From: Halomonas sp. HAL1
Lineage (GTDB): Bacteria > Pseudomonadota > Gammaproteobacteria > Pseudomonadales > Halomonadaceae
NCBI RefSeq assembly: GCF_030544485.1
Contig: NZ_CP130610.1
Location: 1,984,001-2,048,000, forward strand
Direction: 5' to 3'
DNA length: 64,000 nucleotides
Positions within the stretch are counted from its first letter, which is position 1; each line of letters begins with the position of its first letter. Positions 26,969-36,650 of the stretch are shown piece by piece. The position numbers and the translations under genes are program-made. The notes below the pieces were generated by a model. The model was not told the origin of the DNA. It worked only from the letters and a program-made list of their open reading frames with translations, and did not search any database.

Positions 26969-27886
26969 GTGAATCTCGAAACAAAATGGCTAGAAGATTT
27001 CGTTGCACTCGCCAGCACACGCAGCTTCTCTGCATCAGCACGACAGCGCCACGTAACGCAGCCTGCATTTAGTCGGCGCATTCGTGCACTGGAGCAGGCC
27101 GTTGATGTCACTCTTGTCGATCGTTCCACTACCCCAGTTGGGCTAACACCGGAAGGCCAGCTGTTTTTGGTTACCGCCCGTAATTTGGTCGAACAGTTAA
27201 ACGAATCGCTTAGCCATTTGCGTGGGCTTTCGATTGCCAATGAAGCGCTGGATATTGTCGCCGCTCACTCCTTGGCATTAAGCTTTTATCCGCCTTGGAT
27301 CTCCCGTTTACAACAGGGCTTAGGTGAATTGCCGACACGCCTAGTGGCAATGAACGTAGGTGAGGCGATACATGTGCTACGTGAAGGCAATTGCGATTTA
27401 ATGCTGGCTTATTACGATCCCTTTGCCACCATGCAGCTCGATGCCGAAGTGTTTCCCTCCTTCTCGATCGGTAAGGTCAATATGCTGCCCGTCTCGCTAC
27501 CCGATGCACAGGGAAAAGCTAAATTTTCCCTTCAGCATGACACTTCCATCCCTTACCTTTCCTATACGCAGGGTGCATTTTTGGGGCGCAGTGTACGTAT
27601 GCTGCTGAAGAATGATCCGCTACGTATGAAGCTGCGTACCGTGTATGAAACGGCCATGGCCGAAGGTCTGAAAGGGATGGTATTGCAAGGGGTAGGCGTT
27701 GCCTGGATACCGGATTTCTGTATTCGTGAGGAATTAAAAAGCGGCCGCTTGGTCAGGGCGGGCGACCCGAGCTGGGACATTCCCTTAGAAATTCGCTTAT
27801 ACCGCTGCTCAATGGTGCATAAGCCCGGCGTGGAGCGTTTATGGCGGCAAATGATGAAATTACCCAGGGATTTCCTGCAAGCATGA
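26969..27886 (+). CDS. LysR-family regulator resembling HypT (YjiE)
   Basis: A 305-residue LysR-type regulator from a GTG at 26969 with AAGGAG 7 bases upstream; the frame extends to 26861 inside cls but that part is not conserved. The start NLETKWLEDFVALASTRSFS and the HTH QPAFSRRIRALEQAV closely resemble E. coli HypT, which responds to hypochlorous acid through methionine oxidation and controls methionine/cysteine and iron genes. The effector domain keeps IAAAHSLAL-like (VAAHSLAL) and GVAWIPDFCI segments. HypT identity is plausible but not proved. Confidence 0.82.
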   Translation: MNLETKWLEDFVALASTRSFSASARQRHVTQPAFSRRIRALEQAVDVTLVDRSTTPVGLTPEGQLFLVTARNLVEQLNESLSHLRGLSIANEALDIVAAHSLALSFYPPWISRLQQGLGELPTRLVAMNVGEAIHVLREGNCDLMLAYYDPFATMQLDAEVFPSFSIGKVNMLPVSLPDAQGKAKFSLQHDTSIPYLSYTQGAFLGRSVRMLLKNDPLRMKLRTVYETAMAEGLKGMVLQGVGVAWIPDFCIREELKSGRLVRAGDPSWDIPLEIRLYRCSMVHKPGVERLWRQMMKLPRDFLQA

Positions 27887-27923
27887 ACGTCCCAAGCGAT
27901 TGCCGCCCTAATTCCTGAAATTT

Positions 27924-29018
27924 CTAGTTGCTTCCAAAATCGGCAGGCAGGCCTAGAAAATTCTGAATAATAAAAAAGTGGTCTTCAAACAGGCTCTCAG
28001 GTTCAAGGTCAGCAAGTGCCACCCAGCGCGCATGATCTCCCCCTTTAACAGGCTTTAAGCGAGGCAACTGTTGGTCTGGGCGTAACGCAAAGTAGAAAGC
28101 TTCTGCCAAAGTGCGCCCGCGCCAACTGCGGTGGGGTTCATCAAACAGACGCTGGCCACGCAGTGACCCCTTAAGCACAGGCTCGGGGACTTTTAACCGC
28201 AACCGTTCGCGCAGTTCGCGCAAACAGGCATCAAGTAAACGCTCATGAGGATTAATAAATCCGCCTGGCAGGGCGTAAAGCCCTTTACCCGGCGCCGCCG
28301 TACGCCGTACCAGCAATACATGGCCCGACTGCACCACGACCGCATTTACGGTGACAAAAATAGGCGGGTAGGGCGCATGGGCCCACGCCTGACGGTATTG
28401 ATCCAACAACTGCTGCTCTTCCAGTAGCCGCTTATAAGCGCTGACGTGGCAAAACTTCTTTACACTTTCGACAACGCCGGGGGGTAGGTCGTGGTAAGCC
28501 CCCGTACTTAAGTAGTCATCGGTGGAGCTGGGCGAACGGAACAGGCGCTCTCGAATTTGACTCGCTGAAATCCCTTCTACCGACGGTACACTGACCGACT
28601 CCCATTGAGGGAATAGCGACAGGTAGTAGCTAGACTGCCCGCGGCTGGCTCCAATCAAACCAATGCGCGGTAGGCGGACATTGGCAGGGGCGGCTAAATC
28701 ACGCACTTTGCGCTGAACATCGCGTACCCAGACATCATCATTGTAGAGTGCGTCCAGTAGCGGGGTAATCTCTAAGCGTTGATTGTCAGCCTCATCAAAC
28801 CCTGAACGGAGCATGGCTTGACGTTCGTCAAATCGCCATGGGTTACGCAGCGAGCGTGCTTGCCACGCAGAGCCCACCAATACAATTACTTGCCGTGCGC
28901 GTTTTAGTGCTTCCCGAATAATCGCCAAGTGGCCAAGGTGAGGCGGTTGAAAGCGACCAATAAACACCAAACAGTCGAAATCGCATGCGGTTGTAGAGCG
29001 CGCAATATCGGTGGCCAT
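27924..29018 (-). CDS. Bifunctional NMN adenylyltransferase/Nudix hydrolase
   Basis: A 364-residue two-domain protein. The N-terminal nucleotidyltransferase domain (about residues 15-185) has GRFQPPHLGHL, with the HxGH signature, plus GLIGASRGQSSYY; it resembles NadM and would make NAD from nicotinamide mononucleotide and ATP. The C-terminal Nudix domain (about 220-355) contains GGFINPHERLLDACLREL; the box continues RERLRL, so the second Glu of REUXEE and the following Gly are replaced by Arg. Fusions of this type (as in cyanobacterial Slr0787) combine NAD salvage with ADP-ribose hydrolysis. Whether the hydrolase half is active here is open. Confidence 0.88.
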   Translation of the reverse strand: MATDIARSTTACDFDCLVFIGRFQPPHLGHLAIIREALKRARQVIVLVGSAWQARSLRNPWRFDERQAMLRSGFDEADNQRLEITPLLDALYNDDVWVRDVQRKVRDLAAPANVRLPRIGLIGASRGQSSYYLSLFPQWESVSVPSVEGISASQIRERLFRSPSSTDDYLSTGAYHDLPPGVVESVKKFCHVSAYKRLLEEQQLLDQYRQAWAHAPYPPIFVTVNAVVVQSGHVLLVRRTAAPGKGLYALPGGFINPHERLLDACLRELRERLRLKVPEPVLKGSLRGQRLFDEPHRSWRGRTLAEAFYFALRPDQQLPRLKPVKGGDHARWVALADLEPESLFEDHFFIIQNFLGLPADFGSN

Positions 29019-29162
29019 CCAAGCTTCCTTTTGGTTTGGTGATGTTAGGGGGTCAACGTATCAGAAAACTGCGCTAAACGCTGTGGTTAGGTATGCTAGA
29101 AAAAAATAGGTTATTGATTACGTTTAAAATTGGCCTTAATACCAACGACACAGGGAGGGAAT

Positions 29163-30062
29163 ATGATAAAACGTGCGGCTAATTTTTGGTGGAAAGTCAC
29201 CCAAGACGCCACCTCATTATGGCTGGAACGCAATGCGTTTAGCTATGCGGCTTCGCTCGCGTTTTATACGCTTTTCTCACTGGCACCCACGATTATTATT
29301 GCCGTCACGGTCATCGGTGTTGTGATGGGAGAAGAGGCCGCTCAGGGACAAATAGTCGCTCAACTACAGGGCACTTTAGGCACGGATGCCGCCGTCGCCA
29401 TTCAAGACGCCGTTGCTCAATCCAGAATCGAAGAGTCTGGCCTTTTGCCCACGCTATTAGGTGTCGGCGCGCTTGTGGTAGGCGCCACCACTGTTTTTGC
29501 ACAAATGCAGTTTTCACTCAATACAATTTGGGGCGTGACAGCCAAGCCAACCTCTAACAGTGCGTTAAGGTTTATCAAAAGCCGCTTGCTCTCGCTAACC
29601 GTAGTGCTGTCTATCGGATTTATACTGCTAGTGTCATTAGTGCTAGGGGTTGTGTTACGTGGCATGCTGTTTGCGGCGGACAATCTATTCCCATTCGCTA
29701 GCCTGTTTACCACCACACTTGAGTCGCTCATCTCTGTCGCCATGGTGACCCTCCTATTTGCGACTATTTTTAAGGTGCTTCCCGACGTGGTGCTGCGCTG
29801 GCAAGATGTGTTGATTGGTGCCGTTGTTACCGCCGTGCTATTTACCCTGGGCCGAAGCGTGATCGCGATCTACCTGGCTTATACGGCGACAGCGTCTACC
29901 TATGGTGCTGCCGGTTCAGTGGTAATGATCTTGCTGTGGGTCTACTACAGTTCGCTGATACTGTTGTTCGGCGCGGCATTTACACGCTCCTTACTGCTAC
30001 GTCGTGGCCGTCCACTGGTACCGCGTAACAGCGCCGTGCTGATCAAGCATGAGTTTATGTAA
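29163..30062 (+). CDS. YihY/BrkB-family inner membrane protein
   Basis: A 299-residue protein with six predicted transmembrane helices. The family signature NAFSYAASLAFYTLFSLAPTIII is at about residues 24-46, and the C-terminus contains YLAYTATASTYGAAGSVVMIL followed by LWVYYSSLILLFGAAFT. YihY proteins are often misnamed ribonuclease BN; their function is not settled. The ATG at 29163 has AGGGAGGG immediately upstream, so the longer frame from 29130 is rejected. It is followed after 22 bases by acylphosphatase. Confidence 0.9.
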   Translation: MIKRAANFWWKVTQDATSLWLERNAFSYAASLAFYTLFSLAPTIIIAVTVIGVVMGEEAAQGQIVAQLQGTLGTDAAVAIQDAVAQSRIEESGLLPTLLGVGALVVGATTVFAQMQFSLNTIWGVTAKPTSNSALRFIKSRLLSLTVVLSIGFILLVSLVLGVVLRGMLFAADNLFPFASLFTTTLESLISVAMVTLLFATIFKVLPDVVLRWQDVLIGAVVTAVLFTLGRSVIAIYLAYTATASTYGAAGSVVMILLWVYYSSLILLFGAAFTRSLLLRRGRPLVPRNSAVLIKHEFM

Positions 30063-30084
30063 CATATAGTACGAGGAGGAAAGG

Positions 30085-30360
30085 ATGACTGACTGCTGTG
30101 TACGTGCCTTGGTCACTGGTAAAGTGCAAGGTGTCTCATATCGCCGTGCTACTCAAGAGAAAGCGCTTCAGCAGAGCCTTACCGGTTACGCTAAAAACCT
30201 GCCTGATGGACGTGTCGAAGTGCTGATGTGTGGCCACTCCGATTCGGTCAAAGTCCTGAGCGAATGGCTATGGCAAGGACCGGAGGGGGCGCAAGTCACC
30301 CACGTCGAACTTGAGGTCTTGGATAATTGCCACGCCCCTAGCCATTTTGCAACTCACTAG
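30085..30360 (+). CDS. acyP: Acylphosphatase
   Basis: A 91-residue enzyme that hydrolyses acyl phosphates such as carbamoyl or acetyl phosphate. The catalytic Arg lies in GKVQGVSYRRAT (about residues 12-23) and the catalytic Asn in YAKNLPDGRVEV (about 36-47), the two signature motifs. GGAGGAAAGG precedes the ATG. It is probably co-transcribed with the YihY-type gene. Confidence 0.94.
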   Translation: MTDCCVRALVTGKVQGVSYRRATQEKALQQSLTGYAKNLPDGRVEVLMCGHSDSVKVLSEWLWQGPEGAQVTHVELEVLDNCHAPSHFATH

Positions 30361-30380
30361 GGCCTGCTTAGACCCTAGTG
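30355..30380. terminator. Hairpin between convergent acyP and hydroxyacid dehydrogenase gene
   Basis: CACTAGGG (30355-30362, including the acyP stop) and CCCTAGTG (30373-30380) form a perfect 8-bp stem with a 10-base loop. It lacks a T-tract, so its strength as a terminator is uncertain. Confidence 0.4.
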
Positions 30381-30408
30381 CTATCACATAATGCGCTAAT
30401 ACTTCTAT

Positions 30409-31347
30409 TTAAGCACTTTTCCATTCGCGGATATTATTCGCCGTCAGGCTGACAATATTCTGGCGCGCTTCCGGTGTAATCCAGGCGTTGTGAGGCGTTA
30501 CGATTAAGTTGAGCGGCTCGTGAAGTGCATCGAGCAGTGGATGGCCGTCTCTGGGCGGTTCTGCAGGCAGTACATCAACGCCCAAGCCGCCCAGCTTGCC
30601 ACTGCGCAGCGCCTCTAGTGCAGCGACTTCGTCGATAACTCCGCCGCGGGCGCAGTTGATCAGCAGTAGTGATGGCTTTGCACTGGTCAGACGCTGTCGA
30701 TTAATCAAATGCTTAGTAGCGTCACTAAGCGGGCAATGTAGGCTGATCACATCTGCTTCTGGGAGCAGGTCATCCAGCGCAGGACGCTTATCATTGGCTT
30801 CATTGCCCGGCCTGGCGGCGAAGGTCACGCGCATGCCAAACGCCTCCGCTAGGCGTGCCACTTCTGTGCCTAGCTCACCTTGCCCCACCATGACTAAATG
30901 TTTATCTGACAACTGCAGTGTTGGGTAGTCTTGCAAACAGAAAAAGGCGCTACGCTGCCATTCGCCTGCCGCGACATCACGCTGATAAAGCGGAAGCCGA
31001 TTGGCTAATGTCAGCATCAGCATCAAGGTATGCTGAGAAACACTGGCGGTGCCGTAAGCCGCGACGTTTTTAACCTCGATATTCTGCTCTTTTGCCGTTT
31101 CAAGATCGATATTATTAAGCCCCGTAGCGAGCACACATATCAGCCTGAGTTTAGGCAACTGCTGTAACGTTTCAGCGTCAAGTACCACCTTGTTAACAAT
31201 GGCGATGTCGGCATCCGCTAGGCGTTCAAGTGCTTGCTGGGTGGTACTTTGCTCAAACACCTCAAGGTGTGTGACTGACTCTCTAATAGCGCTTAAGTTG
31301 ATCCCTGGGCCGAGGCTTTGCGCGTCCAGTATTACTGCATTAGACAT
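30409..31347 (-). CDS. D-2-hydroxyacid dehydrogenase (glycerate dehydrogenase-like)
   Basis: A 312-residue NAD(P)-dependent reductase. The nucleotide-binding motif is VGQGELGTEVARLAEAFGM, the substrate Arg lies in INCARGGVIDE, the catalytic Glu in VDVLPAEPP and the catalytic His in VTPHNAWIT. The overall pattern (LPKLRLICVLATGLNNID, AYGTASVSQHTL) matches the HprA-like glycerate/hydroxypyruvate group. The ATG at 31347 is preceded by GGAGAG and is favoured over 31380. Substrates may be hydroxypyruvate or glyoxylate, which would link to serine/glycine metabolism; this is inferred. Confidence 0.85.
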   Translation of the reverse strand: MSNAVILDAQSLGPGINLSAIRESVTHLEVFEQSTTQQALERLADADIAIVNKVVLDAETLQQLPKLRLICVLATGLNNIDLETAKEQNIEVKNVAAYGTASVSQHTLMLMLTLANRLPLYQRDVAAGEWQRSAFFCLQDYPTLQLSDKHLVMVGQGELGTEVARLAEAFGMRVTFAARPGNEANDKRPALDDLLPEADVISLHCPLSDATKHLINRQRLTSAKPSLLLINCARGGVIDEVAALEALRSGKLGGLGVDVLPAEPPRDGHPLLDALHEPLNLIVTPHNAWITPEARQNIVSLTANNIREWKSA

Positions 31348-31384
31348 TTTATTCTCTCCATTAACTGCCGAAGGCTGCATAACC

Positions 31385-31415
31385 TTGCTCGGCAGGGGTC
31401 ACAAAAGGGTATAAT
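31385..31415 (+). promoter_or_regulatory. Putative promoter of fmdB-aspS
   Basis: A perfect -10 TATAAT (31410-31415) is preceded by TTGCTC (31385-31390) with a long 19-base spacer. It would give a leader of about 160 bases before the FmdB-like start. The ATG of a short frame (31414) overlaps this -10 and would therefore not be transcribed from it. Confidence 0.5.
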
Positions 31416-31583
31416 GGCGGCGCTTATCAACCGCAGCCTTGGAATTTATCCCGACTGGCCACATATTGGCAGCTTGGCAGCGTTTGTGTTCGCCACTGTT
31501 CTTTTCTTTCAGCACTTGGTCTTACCGGACTAGGTCTGTCAGTACTGAATCTGTCAGGGTTGAGCTTTTTAGGAGCCAATAAC

Positions 31584-31883
31584 ATGCCCATCTATGAATA
31601 TGAGTGCAAGGCCTGTGGCCATCGCCTGGAAAAATTGCAAAAAATTAGTGCCGATCCGTTGAAGGATTGCCCTACATGCCAAAGCGATGGCTTGGAACGG
31701 CTGGTCTCGGCCGCGGGTTTCCGCTTGGCCGGCGGCGGTTGGTACGAAACCGATTTCAAAACGGGTAGCAAAAAGAATCTGGTTGCTGATGGTAAAACTG
31801 CCTCCACAGAGACCGCTAAATCAAGTGATTCCAGTGCTACTCCCAAAAGCGTTACTCCCAGTGACAAAGGCGCCGCAGCATAA
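31584..31883 (+). CDS. FmdB-family zinc ribbon protein
   Basis: A 99-residue protein with the FmdB-type zinc ribbon at the N-terminus: MPIYEYECKACGH then a second pair in CPTCQS (residues about 8-40), four cysteines for one zinc. A Gly-rich GGGWYETDF segment follows, and the C-terminus is a Ser/Thr/Lys/Ala tail without structure. AGGAG lies 8 bases before the ATG at 31584. The gene is often found immediately before aspS in gammaproteobacteria, as here, but its function is unknown. Confidence 0.9.
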   Translation: MPIYEYECKACGHRLEKLQKISADPLKDCPTCQSDGLERLVSAAGFRLAGGGWYETDFKTGSKKNLVADGKTASTETAKSSDSSATPKSVTPSDKGAAA

Positions 31884-31949
31884 CTGCGGCAGTCAGGGTC
31901 GGGGACGCCCGCGACACATTAATTGCCACGTAACAGAACAGGATTTGAC

Positions 31950-33731
31950 ATGCGCAGCCATTATTGCGGCCAGCTAAACGAAACTTTGGTGGATCAAACG
32001 GTTACGGTATGCGGATGGGTTCATCGCCGCCGCGACCACGGTGGGGTCATTTTCCTCGACATGCGCGATCGCGATGGCATCGCTCAGTTCGTGGTCGACC
32101 CTGATACCGCCGAGGCGTTCGCCACTGCCGACCGTGCCCGCAGTGAGTATGTCCTGCGTATCACTGGACGTGTTCGGCTGCGCCCTGAAGGTACTCAAAA
32201 CGCCACCATGCCCACAGGCATGATTGAAATATTGGCGAAAGAGGTCGAAGTACTCAACACTGCGATTACACCGCCTTTCCAACTGGATGAGCATGGCAAG
32301 GTAGGCGAAGAGGTGCGCTTAAAGCACCGTTATATCGACCTTCGCCGTCCGGACATGATTGAGAAGCTACGCCTGCGTTCGAGCATTTCTCACAACGTAC
32401 GTGCTTATCTCGAAAGCCAGGGCTTCCTGGATATCGAAACACCGGTACTCACGCGTGCCACGCCTGAAGGTGCCCGCGATTACCTGGTGCCAAGCCGTAC
32501 CCACGCGGGAAGTTTCTTTGCACTGCCCCAGTCACCACAGCTCTTTAAGCAGCTGTTGATGGTGGCCGGTTTTGACCGCTATTACCAAATCGCCAAGTGC
32601 TTCCGCGATGAAGATCTGCGCGCCGACCGTCAGCCTGAGTTCACTCAGATTGATATTGAAGCGTCGTTTGTGGAAGAGAGCGACATCATGGGCATTACTG
32701 AATCCATGATTCGTCAGCTATTCCAGGACGTGTTAAAAGCCGAACTACCTGAATTTCCGCGCATGACTTGGCAGGAAGCAATGGATCGCTTTGGCTCTGA
32801 TAAGCCGGATCTGCGCATCCCGCTTGAATTGACTGATGTCGACGATCTGATGCAGCAAGTCGATTTCAAAGTTTTCTCTGGCCCGGCCAGCGCGGATGAT
32901 GGTCGTGTAGCGGCGCTGAAAGTACCCGGTGGCGCTAAGCTGTCGCGTAAAGAGATCGACGAATACACCAAGTTTGTCGGCATCTACGGTGCCAAGGGCT
33001 TGGCGTGGATCAAGGTCAACGAGCGCGCTAAAGGACTTGAGGGTCTGCAGTCGCCGATCGTTAAGTTCATGGAAAATATTGTTGAAGAGTTGCTCGATCG
33101 GGTAGGCGCTGAAGATGGCGATATCATCTTCTTTGGTGCAGATAAAACCCGTATCGTCAACGAAGCCATTGGCGCGCTGCGCGTCAAACTGGGCGCTGAC
33201 CTTGAGCTCTACACTCAGGAATGGGCACCGCTGTGGGTAGTCGACTTCCCGATGTTTGAAGCTGACGACAATGGCCGCCTCAGCCCGCTTCACCACCCCT
33301 TTACCGCGCCTTCTTGCAGCCCGGAAGAGCTAAAGGCCGACCCAGCGAGCGCACTTTCGCGCGCTTACGATATGGTGCTCAACGGTACCGAATTGGGCGG
33401 CGGCTCTATTCGTATCCACGACCAAACCATGCAGAGCACCGTTTTCGAGATCCTCGGTATTGGTGAAGAAGAAGCTCAAGAAAAATTCGGCTTCTTGCTG
33501 GATGCGCTTCAGTACGGCGCGCCGCCCCATGGTGGCTTAGCCTTTGGTTTGGACCGCCTCGTCATGCTGATGGTGGGTGCTAAGACTATTCGTGAAGTCA
33601 TCGCCTTCCCGAAAACCCAAAGCGCTGCTTGCTTAATGACGAATGCCCCAGGCGAAGTCAGTCCTGAACAGTTAAAAGATTTAAACATCCGTCTACGCCA
33701 GAAGGCCAAGCCGGAAACAGCCACCGAATAA
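31950..33731 (+). CDS. aspS: Aspartyl-tRNA synthetase
   Basis: A 593-residue class IIb synthetase that attaches aspartate to tRNA-Asp. The N-terminal OB-fold anticodon domain ([21 protein letters not shown]) is followed by motif 2 in [20 protein letters not shown], the bacterial GAD insertion, and motif 3 in [13 protein letters not shown]. The ATG at 31950 with CAGGA upstream gives the normal MRSHYCG start; an in-frame start at 31923 is not needed. A strong terminator follows. Confidence 0.97.
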   Translation: MRSHYCGQLNETLVDQTVTVCGWVHRRRDHGGVIFLDMRDRDGIAQFVVDPDTAEAFATADRARSEYVLRITGRVRLRPEGTQNATMPTGMIEILAKEVEVLNTAITPPFQLDEHGKVGEEVRLKHRYIDLRRPDMIEKLRLRSSISHNVRAYLESQGFLDIETPVLTRATPEGARDYLVPSRTHAGSFFALPQSPQLFKQLLMVAGFDRYYQIAKCFRDEDLRADRQPEFTQIDIEASFVEESDIMGITESMIRQLFQDVLKAELPEFPRMTWQEAMDRFGSDKPDLRIPLELTDVDDLMQQVDFKVFSGPASADDGRVAALKVPGGAKLSRKEIDEYTKFVGIYGAKGLAWIKVNERAKGLEGLQSPIVKFMENIVEELLDRVGAEDGDIIFFGADKTRIVNEAIGALRVKLGADLELYTQEWAPLWVVDFPMFEADDNGRLSPLHHPFTAPSCSPEELKADPASALSRAYDMVLNGTELGGGSIRIHDQTMQSTVFEILGIGEEEAQEKFGFLLDALQYGAPPHGGLAFGLDRLVMLMVGAKTIREVIAFPKTQSAACLMTNAPGEVSPEQLKDLNIRLRQKAKPETATE

Positions 33732-33750
33732 CGTGGTTGGTTAAGTGCCT

Positions 33751-33779
33751 AACACCGACGCTCCGGCGTCGGTGTTTTT
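33751..33779 (+). terminator. Rho-independent terminator after aspS
   Basis: An 11-bp perfect stem, AACACCGACGC/GCGTCGGTGTT (33751-33761 with 33766-33776), loop TCCG, running into a T-run. It ends aspS and lies before the ruvC start chosen here. Confidence 0.85.
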
Positions 33780-33807
33780 GTATAAAGCCCCAACGAGTTT
33801 CGACGAC

Positions 33808-34356
33808 ATGGATGAGAAAAAGTCTGCTAATCCTGTCCGTATCCTGGGTATTGACCCAGGGTCACGCGTGACAGGGTATGGGGTAATCGACGTGGTCGGT
33901 GTGAAGCCCTGCTACGTGGCAAGTGGTTGTATTCGCACGGCGGAAGGGGCGCTAGAACAACGACTGGCACAGATTTATTCCGGTCTTAGCGAAGTCGTCG
34001 GTTTGCATCGGCCCAACCAAGTGGCTATTGAGCGTGTCTTTATGGCCAAAAACCCTGATTCGGCGCTCAAGCTGGGCCAAGCGCGGGGGGCGGCGCTTGT
34101 CTGCATGGCCAATCATGGATTGAGCCTTGCCGAGTACGCCGCGCGGCAGATTAAACAGGCGGTGACAGGCCAGGGCGGCGCGGACAAAGAGCAAGTCCAG
34201 CATATGGTGACCGCTATTCTGCAGCTTTCTGCTACTCCCCAGGCTGATGCCGCAGATGCATTAGCGATTGCGTTAACGCATGCCTTTAGTGGCTACGGCC
34301 TACCCGCCGCGCCAACGCGGGCCCGTCGTCGCTCCACAGGCCGCTGGCGGCTGTAA
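33808..34356 (+). CDS. ruvC: Holliday junction resolvase RuvC
   Basis: A 182-residue endonuclease that cuts four-way junctions in a complex with RuvAB. The acidic catalytic residues are visible: Asp in [14 protein letters not shown], Glu in [11 protein letters not shown] and the Asp pair in [14 protein letters not shown]. The frame is open from 33745, but that stretch spans the aspS terminator hairpin and codes for non-conserved residues, so the ATG at 33808 is chosen; its ribosome-binding site is weak. ruvA starts 112 bases later. Confidence 0.93.
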   Translation: MDEKKSANPVRILGIDPGSRVTGYGVIDVVGVKPCYVASGCIRTAEGALEQRLAQIYSGLSEVVGLHRPNQVAIERVFMAKNPDSALKLGQARGAALVCMANHGLSLAEYAARQIKQAVTGQGGADKEQVQHMVTAILQLSATPQADAADALAIALTHAFSGYGLPAAPTRARRRSTGRWRL

Positions 34357-34468
34357 CGGTTACTCTGCGTGTGGCTGAACTACTGGTCACCTGTACAGAG
34401 TCGCTTTATAGTAAACGTCTGTTTTCACCCTCTTGTTTTATTATTTCAACACCTGTGCGAGCGACTTT

Positions 34469-35077
34469 ATGATTGGACGTCTAAGTGGCCAGTTACTGGC
34501 AAAGCAACCTCCCTGGATTGTGATCGACGTTCATGGTGTAGGCTATGAGCTGGAAACCTCGATGAATACGCTGGTAGCACTGCCTGCCGTCGGTGAAAGC
34601 GTTTCATTATTTACTCATCTAACAATTCGTGACGATGCTCATTTGCTATATGGGTTTGGTAGAGAGCATGAACGAGCGCTTTTCCGCGCGCTGATCAAAG
34701 TCAATGGGGTGGGGCCCAAGCTGGCGTTAGCGATTTTATCAGGTATGGATGAAGACGCCTTTATGCGCTGTGTGCGTGATGATGACAGCAAGGCGTTGAC
34801 AACACTGCCGGGGGTGGGCAAGAAAACCGCCGAGCGGCTGATTATCGAAATGCGTGACCGCTTCCCCGAGTGGGAAGATGGCAGTAACGCACTACTGCCT
34901 CTAGAGGCCGCTAATGGCCGAGCATCCGCCCGTGATAGCCTTGCCGATGCAGAAGCCGCCTTAGTCAGCTTGGGGTACAAGCTGACTGAGGCATCGAAAA
35001 TGCTCGCCGACATTGACCCTAATCAGTCCACCGAAGCACTGATTAAAGCCGCGCTCACCCAACGCATGAGCGGCTAA
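34469..35077 (+). CDS. ruvA: Holliday junction DNA helicase subunit RuvA
   Basis: A 202-residue junction-binding protein. The N-terminal OB-fold domain (MIGRLSGQLLAKQPPWIVID) is followed by tandem helix-hairpin-helix motifs (VNGVGPKLALAILSG and LPGVGKKTAERLIIEM) and a C-terminal domain that binds RuvB (ALVSLGYKLTEASKML). The ATG at 34469 gives the standard start; a longer frame from 34433 is not conserved. It tetramerises on four-way junctions and loads RuvB. Confidence 0.96.
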   Translation: MIGRLSGQLLAKQPPWIVIDVHGVGYELETSMNTLVALPAVGESVSLFTHLTIRDDAHLLYGFGREHERALFRALIKVNGVGPKLALAILSGMDEDAFMRCVRDDDSKALTTLPGVGKKTAERLIIEMRDRFPEWEDGSNALLPLEAANGRASARDSLADAEAALVSLGYKLTEASKMLADIDPNQSTEALIKAALTQRMSG

Positions 35078-35144
35078 GCGAGCTCGCATTAGCAAACGTC
35101 AATTCGACGCTGTCATTTTGTAATCGTTATTAAGAAGAGCACTT

Positions 35145-36182
35145 ATGCTAGAACACGATCGGCTGATCGCCGCTGAGCCCGAACAGGGGGAGGGGCGCAT
35201 TGATTACGCAATTCGCCCTAAGCGGCTGGATGACTATATTGGCCAGCCGCGTGTCCGCGAGCAGTTGGAAATCTTTATTGGCGCCGCACGGCTGCGTGAA
35301 GAGAGCCTGGACCACACGTTGGTATTTGGCCCGCCTGGGTTAGGTAAAACGACACTTGCGCATATTATTGCCACCGAGATGGGGGTCGGAATGAAGTCGA
35401 CCTCTGGCCCGGTGTTGGAGCGGGCGGGGGATCTCGCTGCCATGCTGACCAATCTTGAGCCTGGCGATGTGCTTTTTATCGATGAAATTCATCGTCTTTC
35501 GCCGGTGGTCGAAGAAGTGCTATACCCGGCCATGGAAGATTTTCAGCTGGATATCATGATTGGCGAGGGTCCGGCTGCGCGCTCTATCAAGCTGGATTTG
35601 CCCCGCTTTACCCTGGTGGGGGCGACGACGCGGGCAGGTTTATTGACCTCTCCACTGCGCGACCGGTTTGGCATCGTTCAGCGGCTTGAGTTTTATAATC
35701 TTGAAGAGCTAACTGAAATTGTTTCGCGCTCGGCGCGCCTGTTGGGGGTTGAAACTAGCCACGACGGCGCGATTGAAATCGCCCGCCGCTCCCGCGGTAC
35801 GCCACGAATCGCTAATCGGCTATTACGCCGTGTGCGTGATTACGCTGAAATGAAAGGCAACGGTGTGGTCGATGTCGCCATAGCCGATGCTGCCCTCAAT
35901 ATGCTCAATGTGGACCACCACGGCCTGGATCATATGGATCGACGGTTACTGCTGGCCATGATCGACAAATTTGACGGCGGGCCAGTGGGCATTGACTCGC
36001 TCGCCGCTGCTATCAGTGAAGAGCGTGACACCATTGAAGATGTGATTGAGCCCTATCTGATTCAACAGGGCCTAATGATGCGTACACCACGCGGGCGTGT
36101 CGTGACCCGCCAAGCGTGGCTGCACTTTGAACGTGTGCCCCACGAGCAGGCGACCGACATGGAAGGGGAGCGCCGTCCGTGA
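35145..36182 (+). CDS. ruvB: Holliday junction DNA helicase subunit RuvB
   Basis: A 345-residue AAA+ motor for branch migration. Walker A is in [13 protein letters not shown], Walker B in [12 protein letters not shown], sensor 1 in [11 protein letters not shown], and the arginine finger region in SPLRDRFGI. The C-terminal winged helix ([19 protein letters not shown]) binds DNA. The last four bases overlap the GTG start of ybgC, so the Ruv and Tol-Pal genes form one continuous transcription unit. Confidence 0.97.
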   Translation: MLEHDRLIAAEPEQGEGRIDYAIRPKRLDDYIGQPRVREQLEIFIGAARLREESLDHTLVFGPPGLGKTTLAHIIATEMGVGMKSTSGPVLERAGDLAAMLTNLEPGDVLFIDEIHRLSPVVEEVLYPAMEDFQLDIMIGEGPAARSIKLDLPRFTLVGATTRAGLLTSPLRDRFGIVQRLEFYNLEELTEIVSRSARLLGVETSHDGAIEIARRSRGTPRIANRLLRRVRDYAEMKGNGVVDVAIADAALNMLNVDHHGLDHMDRRLLLAMIDKFDGGPVGIDSLAAAISEERDTIEDVIEPYLIQQGLMMRTPRGRVVTRQAWLHFERVPHEQATDMEGERRP

Positions 36183-36592
36183 GTGATTTGGCTAACGATA
36201 GTTATCGCCTGCCGCTGCGTGTTTATATGGAAGATACTGACGCAGGCGGCATTGTCTACTACGTTAACTACTTGAAGTTTATGGAACGGGCGCGTAGCGA
36301 ATGGCTACGCCAATTGAACCTAAATCAGCAAACGCTGCTAGACGAAGGCACGCAGCTAGTGGTATACCGCTTGGCCTGTCACTATGCGAAACCGGCTTGC
36401 CTCGATGACATGCTGGAGATTAGTACTCATGTCACCGACATTGGTCGCTGTCGAATGACATTTGAACAGCAAGTTTGGCGTAATGAGGAACTCCTCTGCT
36501 CAGCGACAGTCGAGATAGCCTGCTTGAGCGTCGAGCGTATGCGACCTAAAGCATGGCCAGAATCGCTTAATAGTTTGATCCGGGCCTCTTAA
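36179..36592 (+). CDS. ybgC: Tol-Pal system acyl-CoA thioesterase YbgC
   Basis: A 137-residue hotdog-fold thioesterase. The catalytic Asp lies in [19 protein letters not shown], the classic YbgC/4-hydroxybenzoyl-CoA thioesterase signature, followed by ERARSEWLR. It hydrolyses short-chain or ACP-linked acyl thioesters and is nearly always the first gene of the tol-pal cluster. It starts with GTG and overlaps ruvB by four bases, which suggests translational coupling. Confidence 0.94.
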   Translation: MSDLANDSYRLPLRVYMEDTDAGGIVYYVNYLKFMERARSEWLRQLNLNQQTLLDEGTQLVVYRLACHYAKPACLDDMLEISTHVTDIGRCRMTFEQQVWRNEELLCSATVEIACLSVERMRPKAWPESLNSLIRAS

Positions 36593-36650
36593 CCAAGAGG
36601 TCATTCACTGCGTCGGCAATACCGACCCTAATAGATTGATGAGGGCACCT

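Noticed and set aside
31414..31533. 39-codon plus-strand frame with a hydrophobic stretch upstream of the FmdB-like gene
   Set aside because: Its ATG overlaps a perfect TATAAT box, so it would not be on the transcript, and it has no ribosome-binding site.
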